Made by a program: the position numbers and the translations under genes
Part shown: in pieces, positions 55,255 through 64,000 of the stretch
How positions within the stretch are numbered: position 1 is the stretch's first letter
Layout: each line of letters opens with the position of its first letter
Assembly: GCA_964017125.1 (NCBI GenBank)
Contig: OZ024916.1
Span: 4,845,584 to 4,909,583 of the forward strand
From: Flabesymbios commensalis
Lineage: Eukaryota; Annelida; Polychaeta; Terebellida; Flabelligeridae
Direction: 5' to 3'
Length of the DNA: 64,000 bases
Notes under the pieces: generated by a model
The model's database searches: none
What the model was told of the DNA's origin: nothing
The model's input: only the letters and a program-made list of their open reading frames with translations

Positions 55255-55818
55255 ATAACTGGTGCGAAATATGGTGATCAGCGTTACAGATTGATACTAT
55301 GACTGGTGCGTGATGTCGTGACAGCGACTCGCTGCGCTCTCGTCCCCCCTCCCCCCCCCCCCCCCAACATCATATTAAATAATGCAGTCATGCAAGAGAG
55401 ATTTATTTGAAGGTAATTGTCTCACTGTTGACAATTAATATTATATCCTTTCTAAACCTTTCAAATAATATGATGTATCACATGCCATTTGACACATTTG
55501 AATGGTTACAATTGATATATTTCATTTTTTTTTAGAAATATACATGAATTAAATACCCCTAATCTATAAAAAAAAACAAGGTATCCAATTGTTGGCTGTC
55601 AATCTGTTAAAATAGCTGTTTAGGCTCTGCTGGTTGTTAAATTTATTGATTATGAATGTATTCTAATGACACAGAAATGATAATAGCAAAACATTGTGAA
55701 TTTTTTTCATATTCAGCGAAGCCTGCATGGACCCGTAGTGAGAAAAATAAAACCCAAGATTTTCCCCGTTTGTTTTTCCCTAGATAGTACGTGTACCTAG
55801 AAGTGTCGTCTGTAGTTA
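55255..55818. other. unassigned AT-rich DNA with a C run
   Basis: Pyrimidine run at 55345-55366. No gene recognised. Confidence 0.4.
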
Positions 55819-55832
55819 TACTTCACACCCTG

Positions 55833-56152
55833 GGCGGGGGCCCTAGGGTAGTGGTTAGCACCGCTGCCTTTCACGCCAGAGTTCGGGGTTCGGTTCCCGG
55901 TCTCGGCGGTTTGAAAGAAACATAAATGTTTCTTCCCCATCCACGTGTGAAAGTCAGTATTGTGGGGAGCCTCCGTGACCGAGAGGTAGCGTGCTCGGCC
56001 TCAGACCGCCAGGGCTCGAATTTCGAATCCTGTGTCTGGAGGACAGTGTCATCTCAATCATCTCACCATCCTCAGGAGGTTCTCCTGGCCCAGTTTAGCC
56101 TATATGTGCACAAAGGTGGCCTAAAGCCCGATTCATTTCGTTTCATTTCATT
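55833..56152 (+). mobile_element. dimeric tRNA-type SINE, full length
   Basis: 14-bp duplication TACTTCACACCCTG at 55819-55832 and 56153-56166. All modules are intact; the tail ends ATTTCGTTTCATTTCATT. It is among the best-preserved copies. Confidence 0.95.
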
Positions 56153-56187
56153 TACTTCACACCCTGATACACGGCATATTGTTGGTT

Positions 56188-56432
56188 TAACCCTTAAAGC
56201 GCTCAAATACTTTTGTATAATATAAACCGTGGGGGATAAAGGGTATTTTCAATAATTAAAAATATCTTAGTTAGCTCTTTCCGATTCGCTTGAATACCTA
56301 TGTTATGGGTCTATGACATTATAAATATTTTTACTCTTTCAGTGCGGGAGCCGTCTTTATGCGTCATAAACTGACGTCTACAGACGTCAGATTCAGACGT
56401 ATAAAGACGGTCCCCGCACTAAAAGGGTTATT
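56188..56432 (+). mobile_element. PAL-family MITE, full length
   Basis: TTTAACCCTTAAAGCGCTCA at the start; TTAGTTAGCTCTTTCCGATT; TACCTATGTTATGGGTCTAT; TTTCAGTGCGGGAGCCGTCT; core TGACGTCTACAGACGTCA; GTCCCCGCACTAAAAGGGTT at the end. Confidence 0.85.
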
Positions 56433-56587
56433 GCTAGTCCGCCGCCGATTACGAACAGCGCTGCCCACCACTAAACCAACACTGACTCAATGTCTCGTGT
56501 TAGCTGTAAAGGCCTCTAAATCACGCCTTGTGAACTATAGGGTTATATTTCACGGTTTAGTCACTACATTCACTAAGACATGCCATA

Positions 56588-57005
56588 TACTGTAGATCTG
56601 GTAATTTTCGCGTGTTTCAATTTTCGCGAATTTCCGATTTTGGGACTTTTCACGAAGTTTAGAATTCGCGAATTTTTATTTTTCTTTACTAGCGTTATTA
56701 TAATAATCATTTTCGCGGAATTCTTGAATTCACGAATTTGTTCTCCTCGCAAAAATTAAAACCTCGCGAATATTACCAAATCCACAGTATTTACTGTAGA
56801 TCTGGTAATATTTGCGAGGTTTATATTTTCGCAAATATCGCGAAGAGGACAAATTCGCGAATTCAAGAATCTCTTGAAAATTATTATTAATATAATAGAG
56901 ATACTAAAGAAAATAAAAATTCACGAATTTTAAACTTCGTGAAAAGTCCCAAAACAAAAAAATTCGCGAAAATTTAAACACGCGAAAATTTCCAAACATA
57001 CAGTA
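56588..57005. mobile_element. two TACTGTAGATCTGGTAA MITEs, head to head
   Basis: 56588-56793 and 56797-57005 are reverse complements along their length (shared TTCGCGTGTTT, TTTTCACGAAGTTTAGAATT, AATTCGCGAATT, CACGAATTTG). Ends are TACTGTAGATCTGGTAA and its complement. Together they make a ~420-bp palindrome. Confidence 0.8.
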
Positions 57006-57125
57006 TTATAAGGCCTAGTGACGGGGTGACCAGACACAATACATGCGCCGCTCCACAAACACGCACTATTATGACCGTAGGACATGTCGTCTAAACATGG
57101 ATTATACGTTTATTTGGTGTGAAAT

Positions 57126-57359
57126 ATGACGAACAAAGCAATAATCTACTTTACGATCGTGGTAAATGTGTTATTTCTCTACGCCGTGAACAGCTATTTA
57201 ACTGAAGAAACCCTGGTGAAAATGCTACTGACGAGGCGCGATATTCAGTACATAAGACAGGCAGCCACGCTGAGAGGGGACCAAAGTATTGCAAGGGTAT
57301 TGAGAGAAGTACAATATAATGAGTTAAATAGAAGTGTATACAGCTGGAAACCACCATAG
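57126..57359 (+). CDS. candidate small secreted protein or first exon (unproven)
   Basis: A 77-codon frame starting MTNKAIIYFTIVVNVLFLYA, which looks like a signal peptide (one Lys, then about 17 hydrophobic residues), followed by a charged region TEETLVKMLLTRRDI and REVQYNELNRSVYSWKPP, then TAG. I recognise no family, no second exon and no upstream promoter. The hydrophobic start may be chance. It lies between a MITE pair and a palindrome cluster, a poor context for a gene. Confidence 0.2.
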   Translation: MTNKAIIYFTIVVNVLFLYAVNSYLTEETLVKMLLTRRDIQYIRQAATLRGDQSIARVLREVQYNELNRSVYSWKPP

Positions 57360-57414
57360 AAAATGAAACACTATATTGACGACTGTATATTGACTGGATC
57401 TAGAGTATTAAACA

Positions 57415-57607
57415 TCAGACATTGACCAGATACTGGGCCGATGTTGGGCCAGGGTATTGGGGTTTGGCCAATATTGAGCCGACATATTGGAAAAAGAGTG
57501 GTAAAAGGTGTTTGCATGTCCAAAACACACTAGACATTCATCCAGTGCTGTCTCAGTGTTGGCCCACCATCTGCGACGCTGGACCAACACTGAGAGAGCG
57601 CTGGGTG
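57415..57607. mobile_element. CAGCAAACAC-type degenerate palindrome
   Basis: CAGTGTTGGCCCACCATCTG, CGACGCTGGACCAACACTG at 57555-57597 form a hairpin, and GGGCCGATGTTGGGCC lies at 57435. Ends are eroded. Confidence 0.5.
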
Positions 57608-57680
57608 ACCGATATTAAAACCACACATTAGACCAAAGACTTGTGTTTTTTTGGACGTGGCAGAATGGAAGTAACCACGC

Positions 57681-57787
57681 CCAGCAAACACTAAACATTT
57701 GTATAACATTTGTACAATGTTCGACCAACGTCGAAGACGTTGGGCCGACATTGTACAAATGTTATATAAATGTTTGTGTTTGCTGGG
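57681..57787. mobile_element. CAGCAAACAC-family palindrome
   Basis: CCAGCAAACACTAAACATTT and AAATGTTTGTGTTTGCTGG; inner arms ACATTTGTACAATGT and centre CAACGTCGAAGACGTTGG. Confidence 0.9.
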
Positions 57788-57865
57788 CGGGACGCAAGCG
57801 GCGATATTACTCCTGGAGCAAATGTGACTGACAAGCCCAAAACAACAGGGTGCACTATTGTCTTG

Positions 57866-58127
57866 GAAATGAAATGAATGGGGTTTGAGGCCACCTTTGA
57901 CTTCTGTGCACATATAGGCTAAACCGAGACAGGAGAACCTCCTGAGGATGGGGCGATTAATGATGTGACACTGCCTCCAGAAACAGTATTCGAAATTCGG
58001 GCCTTGGCAGTCTTAGGCCAAGCGTGCTACCTCTCGGTCACAGAGACTCCCCAAAAATTGAATCTTCACGAGTGAGCGGAGAAGAAACATTTTGTTTCTT
58101 TGAAATTTGAAGGCCAGAATGGGGTTC
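57866..58127 (-). mobile_element. diverged dimeric SINE with a hybrid linker
   Basis: The tail domain and second tRNA-like unit match the dimeric family (minus strand CCTCCTGAGG-like, CTCTGTGACCGAGAGGTAGC). The linker upstream reads CTCACTCGTGAAGATTCAA and AAAGAAACAAAATGTTTCTT, closer to the SINE at 18803 (CTCACGCGTAAAGATTCAA) than to other dimers. Only the B-box side of head 1 (TTCGAACCCCATTCTGG) remains. Confidence 0.8.
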
Positions 58128-58129
58128 GA

Positions 58130-59254
58130 AGATTGATGTTTTGAAGATCACGATTAAACGCAGGTCTGTACTACAGGGTACAATCTGTCATCTAAAACGA
58201 GGAAGCAGTGCATGCTCTGGACAATTTGCACTATGGAGCTGCAAGTGCTATGAGATTATAAATAGGTATTACCCAAAGTCGGTGCTAGATCTACAAGCGT
58301 CATGCGATGTTACTGGTCAGTAACACAGACTGCAACAGTCGAATGCATTGTGTATATAAATGCACGGATAATTAATATCGGGGAAATAAACCCAGGAAGC
58401 CCAAGTTGTGAGTGAACCAGGTGTACAATCACACAACTGAACTATTCAACGAATCTCACATATTCAATACTGATTTTCTCACAAGAATATATATTGACCA
58501 TGTTGACACACATCGCTTTTTTCTCATTCATTTTTATTTAATCATGTTTTTGTTTTATTTATTTTTTCTGATATATAATGAGCCTTAAAGAAAAATATTG
58601 CGTGTATTGCTGTTATCAATTTTTGGTAAATAAATTATGTTTACACAAACGGCGTCATCATAAGTAGTTATTTTCACCTATAAAAATCAAGACAGCTCTT
58701 AGTGTACCAGCAAAGACAAAAATTTGAGGCAACCTTCCACCAAACAACAACATCCCTTATCATATACCGCTGGGAAGCTTGAGATCTCAGGAATATGGCT
58801 AGGGGGGATAACAATTTGGCAATTTGACCCTTTGTGAACCATGATATAACATATTATGTGACCTATATATTTGGATCTCATACCTCACAAAACAGACAGA
58901 AGATTCATTAGCAGCATCTTTATCTGCTTTTTAACTCTATCCCATATGCTAAGAAGCTAATGAAAAAAATATAAATTAATTTTAAACACCCTTTTTATTC
59001 AAAAGCACCAACATGATTGAAGTTTGAAGTGCTCTAAATGTATTTACATTGTAATCATGTGTTTAAATATGTTGTAAGAATCCTTATTAGTGTTATTGTA
59101 AATGTCGTCAGATAATCTCACTATATAAATAAATGAATTAAAAGTAAAAAGAATGACCTTTGTGTACCACAGCACAGCATACTATGCCCATTATTTGCCT
59201 CTTCAATTAAATTCAGATTTATTAGACACAATAGGAATATTTTTACACCTCACC
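58130..59254. other. unassigned AT-rich DNA
   Basis: The word TTGACCCTTTGTG(A/T)AC(C/A) occurs at 58824 and 59785. No gene recognised. Confidence 0.45.
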
Positions 59255-59268
59255 CATGATGTTATCTA

Positions 59269-59565
59269 AAAAAAGAATCGAGCTTTAGGCCACCTTCGTG
59301 CACATATAGGCTAAACTGGGCCAGGAGAACCTCCTGAGGAAGGTGAGATGATGTCCTCCAGACACAGGATTCGAAATTCGAGCCCTGGCGGTCTGAGGCC
59401 AAACACGCTACCTCTCGGTCACGGAGGCTCCCCACAATACTGACTTTCACACGTGGATGGGGAAGAAACATTTTTTGTTTCATTCAAACCGCCGAGACCG
59501 GGAACCGAACCCCGAACGCAGGCGTGAAAGGCAGCGGTGCTAACCACTACCCTAGGGCCCCCGCC
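59269..59565 (-). mobile_element. dimeric tRNA-type SINE
   Basis: Flanked by CATGATGTTATCTA (59255-59268) and CATGCTGTTATCTA (59566-59579), a 14-bp duplication with one mismatch. About 14 bp are missing between the second tRNA unit and the tail (GATGATGTCCTCC). Confidence 0.92.
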
Positions 59566-59579
59566 CATGCTGTTATCTA

Positions 59580-60469
59580 GTCGATATCTTCATTATTATG
59601 AGAATCTAGTCTTTAGGAAGACCAGCCTTTGCTGCAATAGGACAAAACTATATTTTTTTATAATTTTAAATATTTCGTAACCTTAGAATATTGAATTCTC
59701 AAAAAAGTAATACAAAATCCCAATTAGCTTTACAAAATGCACAATGAAATTATGTATCTTACATATAAAGGATATGAAAAAATATAAATTGACCCTTTGT
59801 GTACAAAATTCCAACATATATTTATTTTGATTTGTTTGAAAACGTACATAATACATTTTTTCAGCATTTAGAGCTGGTATTTAATTTGCTATGCTGTTAT
59901 TGATATTTTGATTAGACAAGGTACATAAAATAAGATAACTAATATAAGATACATCAAAATTAATGTAAACAACCATTTGTATTCGACAACCACAACAAAC
60001 ATGTCGTTCTATTCGTATTAGATTTATTTTGTAGACATTTGAAATTATATATCACATAATGTAAATATCTAAAAACAAATTTGATATTTGCCAAAAAGAA
60101 TATTTAACTTAAAATGATTTTTGTTAATTAATATTTGCCGAAAAAAATATCTTGCTTAAAATAATTTTCGTGTCATCTAAGCTCTTTTAACAAAATGTGT
60201 TCTTCGTCAAAAACAAATTAAAATAAATTGATAAAAATACAACTTATGCCTACTAATAGTCAGGAGGCTAATGTACGTAAACTAGACAGTATCTGCAAAT
60301 TATGAAAGAAATCTTAGGGTATGAAATATGGGCTAGCATTTTCTCAACTACGGTTTTTTATAAAGAGCTTAATGATTTAACCGTCTTATTTGCGCGCTAA
60401 AGGCAGAAATGCTGTTATTTGCCATATCTTCTGGTCAATGTTTGGTAGATTTGAACAAAGTTACATTCA
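59580..60469. other. unassigned AT-rich DNA
   Basis: Very AT-rich; no gene recognised. Confidence 0.5.
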
Positions 60470-60478
60470 ATATTAGGT

Positions 60479-61315
60479 TTGTTGTCTTTACTTTACGCAG
60501 ACGATACAAATATGTTTGTTACAGGTAAAAATATAGAGAATCTAATTTTTTTAATGAACACGGAATTAAAAAAAATAGTAATATGGCTAAATGCCAATAA
60601 GTTATCTCTTAATGTTAAAAAAACTTATTTTATTATATTTAGTTTTTCCAATAAGCGAATAGTAAATACAAATGATATAGTAATAGATAATCAACCAGTT
60701 TCTCGAGTTTCACATACTAAATTTTTGGATGTTATTATTGACGAGAAATTAAACTGGTCTGAGCATGTAAACAATTTAAAAATAAAACTTGCCAAAGGTT
60801 CTGGAAGTATTAGAAAGTGTAGAATTTGTTTTAGTATTGATACATTATTAACTCTCTATTATAGTTTTATTTACCCGTATATTACATACTGTTTAGAGGT
60901 CTGGGGAAGAACGAACGAGAGAAATCTTAATTCTATTTTTGTATTACAGAAACGCATTATTGAAATTATAAAATCGCTTCCATTTAGAACACATACGTCA
61001 CCTTATTTTGAGGGGTTGAATATTTTAAATATATTTCAACTTTGTAAATATAAGGTAATATTATTTATGTTTAAGTACGTGAAAGGTTTATTGCCTGTTA
61101 TATTTGAAAATTACTTTGTGACAAATGACGACTGTCATTCCTACCCCACTCGCATCGGGAATCATCTTCATCTGAGATGTAAGAAGTCAGCGGGGCAAAA
61201 ATCAATGAAATATAATGGTGCTATTCTATGGAATTCGATTACAGATTTGATTGATCATTCGTGCTGTTTTAATACTTTTAAATTTCATCTAAAAGAAGAT
61301 ATAATAGCAACTTAA
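60479..61315 (+). CDS. reverse transcriptase C-terminal half, uninterrupted frame
   Basis: 278 codons: YADDTNMFVTG with the catalytic Asp-Asp at residues 7-9, LNANKLSLNVKKTYFIIFS, TKFLDVIIDEKLNWSEHV, RKCRICFSIDTLLTLYYSFI, YPYITYCLEVWG, LQKRIIEIIKSLPFR, NIFQLCKYKVILFMFKY, YPTRIGNHLHL, SMKYNGAILWNS and FKFHLKEDII. This is the complete post-catalytic part of a Jockey/CR1-type RT. No stop or shift occurs, unlike the other three RT relics here, so insertion is recent. The N-terminal endonuclease and RT blocks 0-4 are absent, so it cannot act alone. The leading TTG is simply the first codon after truncation, not a real start. Confidence 0.85.
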   Translation: MLSLLYADDTNMFVTGKNIENLIFLMNTELKKIVIWLNANKLSLNVKKTYFIIFSFSNKRIVNTNDIVIDNQPVSRVSHTKFLDVIIDEKLNWSEHVNNLKIKLAKGSGSIRKCRICFSIDTLLTLYYSFIYPYITYCLEVWGRTNERNLNSIFVLQKRIIEIIKSLPFRTHTSPYFEGLNILNIFQLCKYKVILFMFKYVKGLLPVIFENYFVTNDDCHSYPTRIGNHLHLRCKKSAGQKSMKYNGAILWNSITDLIDHSCCFNTFKFHLKEDIIAT

Positions 61316-61605
61316 TTATAATTTTATAATATTCTGGGTGTGTTAACATGGTTTTTGTCCGTGTCTGTTATCAGACCTTCATATTTATATTTTCGAGAAA
61401 ATATAAAATAGAGTATGTTTTTTCAATTTGTAATAATATGTAATAATATTGTTACAATTTGTAATAATATATTACCAACGTATTATTAATATTGTTAATA
61501 ACTTTAGTTTCGACTGTGTCCTATCATTTTTATATTGTCAATAGTGTTGGCTATTGTATCCTTACTTTATTGAGCTTTTTAGAGATCGGTAAAATGTCAT
61601 GAATA

Positions 61606-61713
61606 CCCAGCAAACACGGGACGTTGTCTCGGTGTTGGGCCGGCGCTGGTCCACCGTCTACGACGTTGACCAGGCGTTGGCCCAACGGGGGACGTCGTCT
61701 CGTGTTTGCTGGG
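61606..61713. mobile_element. CAGCAAACAC-family palindrome in RT 3' region
   Basis: CCCAGCAAACACGGGACGTT and CGTCGTCTCGTGTTTGCTGGG ends, with GGTGTTGGGCC...GGCGTTGGCCC inner arms. It is inserted between the RT stop codon and the presumed polyadenylation end, so it is younger than the RT copy or travels with it. Confidence 0.85.
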
Positions 61714-62079
61714 TGCAGGCTTATATGTTTTTTTTGCACTTTGCACACATTTTTTTTCCACAAAGCCGGGTAATGTTTTCTTGTTTAATTTGTGAGGACG
61801 CATACGCCACTGGGCGTCAGTTCCTTTTTGTCACTTAGCATAATATGAAGTATTGATACATTGTACTTATATTTTGTTGTTTGTTTTTCTTTATGTGACA
61901 ATAAACTATTGAGCTATTGAACTATCAACTATATAGACATCAAGGGGTCCATTGGACACTGTTTCAAACGCCACTGTTTAAAACGCAAATTAATCATGCA
62001 TAATCATAAGATTATCCCCTAAATCTATTAAAACTACCAAAATAATATATACTGTATTCACAATCACTCGTTTCCATCA

Positions 62080-62380
62080 CTTTCGGTTAGAATGTTGCAA
62101 AATGGCATAGATGAAGCCATGTGTGTTAGATGGAAATTAGTAATGGAAAATGGTATAAAGGTAACTTTTTATGTTACTTTTACATTAGTAGAGCTTAGAG
62201 TGGTGTAAAATAGCCTAAAGGGCATTTTCTATGTTCCGCTCACAATAGATAGAGGTTAGGGTGGTGGAAGATAGCACAAAGGGAACTTTCCGTGTTCCTC
62301 CTATATATATAATAGATAGAGATAAGAGTGGTGGAAGATGACAAAGTCATAAAGGGTACTTTCCGTGTCTCCCGCGCTAG
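62080..62380 (+). repeat. ~70-bp degenerate tandem repeat
   Basis: Four units with AGATAGAGGTTAGGGTGGTG-like starts, GGAAGATAGCACAAAGGGAA and CTTTCCGTGTTCC-like ends. Confidence 0.75.
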
Positions 62381-64000
62381 ATAAGATATTACATGCACAC
62401 CTAAGCTAGCAATAATGGGGGAAATAGGAAAATACCAGCATATTATTTTTATTCTTGTCGTATTAAATATTGACTTAAAATTATACGTATACCTGATCAC
62501 ATAATTACATCTCAAAGTCTGTTATTCAAGTTCAGAATGAGAGGTGTAGAATAACCTGGGCGTCTCATATTAGATGTCTTTTGGAAATATATGGTTTTAG
62601 TTTTGTGTGGATTAGCCAAGGTGTTGGTGATGTACATATATTTATGGAATTTTATATTTAAAACAAAGCTACATGAACATTTTGAGAACAAGTAGTTTGC
62701 CGACCTTGGAAATCTAAGTAAATTAGCAAATTATTCAACATTCAATACAAAGTTTGAACGAGAAAGTATTTGAATTTTAAAATTACTAAGTCACATAGAC
62801 AGGCATTATCCAGGTTAAGATGTTCCAGTCATATGTTACAAATTGAAGCAGGACGACATAAAAACTTGTTAATGGCAGATTGTGCATTTTCTGTAAAGAG
62901 TATTATTGCTTTAGAAGATGAATTTTATTTTTTAATGTTATGTCATAGTCCAGGAAATCTAGCCTAAAAATTAGCTCAACCTGGAATAAATCGTTAACTA
63001 TAACTAAGGGAGCATGTTATACGGATTAGGATCCTGTGCGCTTTTCATGAAGGAAGTAAGCCACCTATATCAATGTGTCCAGGACACCCTGATGAACAAT
63101 AAAAAACATGTTAGCAGTCTGGCAATTAGCTCTGAGCCGAAAAATATGGGTATATGTTTCATCGTGTATTTTAGCACTTTTTCGGTAAATTTCAGAAACA
63201 AATTTCACAGAAAACACATGTAAATATCAAATTACTTTCCAAATAACGTTAAATGTTATTTTTAGTCAGAAAGCATCACTATATTATGAATATACATATG
63301 CAAACCCTGCAATGTTTTGCAGGAAATGCAACAAAGGCAAATATTTAAGATGACCGCCCATAAAGATATCATACATACAACTTTTAAACTTTTTCTTTGA
63401 ATATCATAATTATGTGACATATGGTTTCTATGAGTTTTCTGCATGCCAAGTCCATTTCTGGCAATATTTCATTGCTTGTGAGCATATTTAGGTTGTTACA
63501 TGTTAAAGGTACACTATCATCTCCGATTTTATTTCGTTGTTCCCTATCACAAAAGAATGAAGTGACCAGCAAAATTCGGTTCCATTCAGAGCAAATCCAT
63601 AACCTCCTCACAGTTTTCCAGTTTCATGTATGCATTTCACAGATCATATTAGTATGATGTTTTCAACTTCATAACCTTGGTATTATATTAATTCGTTTGA
63701 TTGTATTTATTATTGCATCGATTCCAATATTTCTTATTAGCTTCATTTTTACTAAGATATACAAGTAATTGCGATACATCAAAGGAATAATGTGTTTCCA
63801 AGTAAAAATGAGTGATATACTACTGATGACGTGATGTTGGTTGGTGATTGGGTATGGAGGGTCACTGAGAATTCTCTTCACTCCATCTATGTGGGGTTCT
63901 GCCCCTATGGGCATCCCTGAGAAATATACCACAGTTTTGTCCCTCGGCAATTGAATGCTGAAACACCTTGGCCGATATCACTGAGCTACCTTCAAGCTGG
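62381..64000. other. unassigned AT-rich DNA
   Basis: Short open frames only; none shows a domain or conserved motif. Confidence 0.5.

Larger units (their letters stand above)
60470..61920 (+). mobile_element. 5'-truncated non-LTR retrotransposon with 3' region
   Basis: Starts inside the RT just before the catalytic motif, continues to a natural stop at 61315, then about 600 bp of AT-rich 3' sequence to a CAATAAACTATTGAGC end near 61915. The abrupt start fits 5' truncation during target-primed reverse transcription. A palindromic MITE sits in the 3' region (61606-61713). Confidence 0.75.

Overview
The window looks like intergenic or intronic DNA from a large, repeat-rich animal genome, most likely a marine invertebrate. 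It has no bacterial-type operons, is AT-rich, and is full of non-LTR retrotransposon relics, tRNA- and 5S-derived SINEs, MITE-like palindromes, minisatellites and tetranucleotide arrays. A frequent TAGGCCTA-type word and the mix of families hint at an echinoderm or another deuterostome, but I cannot place the species. I found no host protein-coding gene I would defend. Nearly every long open frame is either a mobile-element remnant or a tandem repeat that happens to lack stop codons.

Layout. 0-3.3 kb: a CGACAAATGTCACA minisatellite, a TTAA-flanked MITE, and composite repeat copy 1 (tetranucleotide block, two inverted CGAAA-type arms around a ~50-bp satellite). 4.6-5.1 kb: a foldback palindrome. 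7.3-10.6 kb: a nearly complete, decayed non-LTR retrotransposon on the minus strand. 11.6-12.4 kb: a ~380-bp tandem duplication. 15.1-16.0 kb: composite copy 3. 17.1-18.3 kb: an L2/CR1-like reverse-transcriptase relic. 18.8-21.0 kb: composite copy 2, inverted relative to copy 1. 21.2-21.7 kb: another RT relic, with a 65-bp CGAAA-repeat piece inside its frame. 21.86-27.07 kb: a 5.2-kb structure with ~1.2-kb inverted arms, one arm carrying a SINE. 27.1-28.5 kb: the second CGACAAATGTCACA array and a degenerate cassette repeat.

29-39 kb: palindromic MITEs, a decayed mobile-element gene, and a 60-bp-class minisatellite holding a doubly nested SINE insertion (5S-derived SINE inside a truncated tRNA-type SINE). 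It also holds a 2.6-kb insertion bounded by inverted GTTATTCCGACA arrays that splits a satellite. 39-50 kb: a G-rich MITE, further MITEs, an ISXO2-like (Merlin-type) transposase relic, and four copies of a retrotransposon-tail-like repeat. 51-59.6 kb: more TGACGTC-centred palindromes, a ~245-bp tandem array interrupted by a MITE, four dimeric SINEs and several CAGCAAACAC palindromes. 60.5-61.9 kb: a 5'-truncated RT with an uninterrupted 278-codon frame and a MITE in its 3' region. The rest to 64 kb shows only a weak tandem repeat.

The parts that relate to one another are the repeats. The SINE with a CGAAA tail and the dimeric SINE share a linker, and one copy looks like a hybrid of the two. 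The CGAAA minisatellite occurs as SINE tail, as inverted arms of the composite element, and as a small insertion. Several insertions can be dated relative to one another from target-site duplications and one paralogous empty site. All homology statements come from reading the sequence by eye; no alignment or database search was run.
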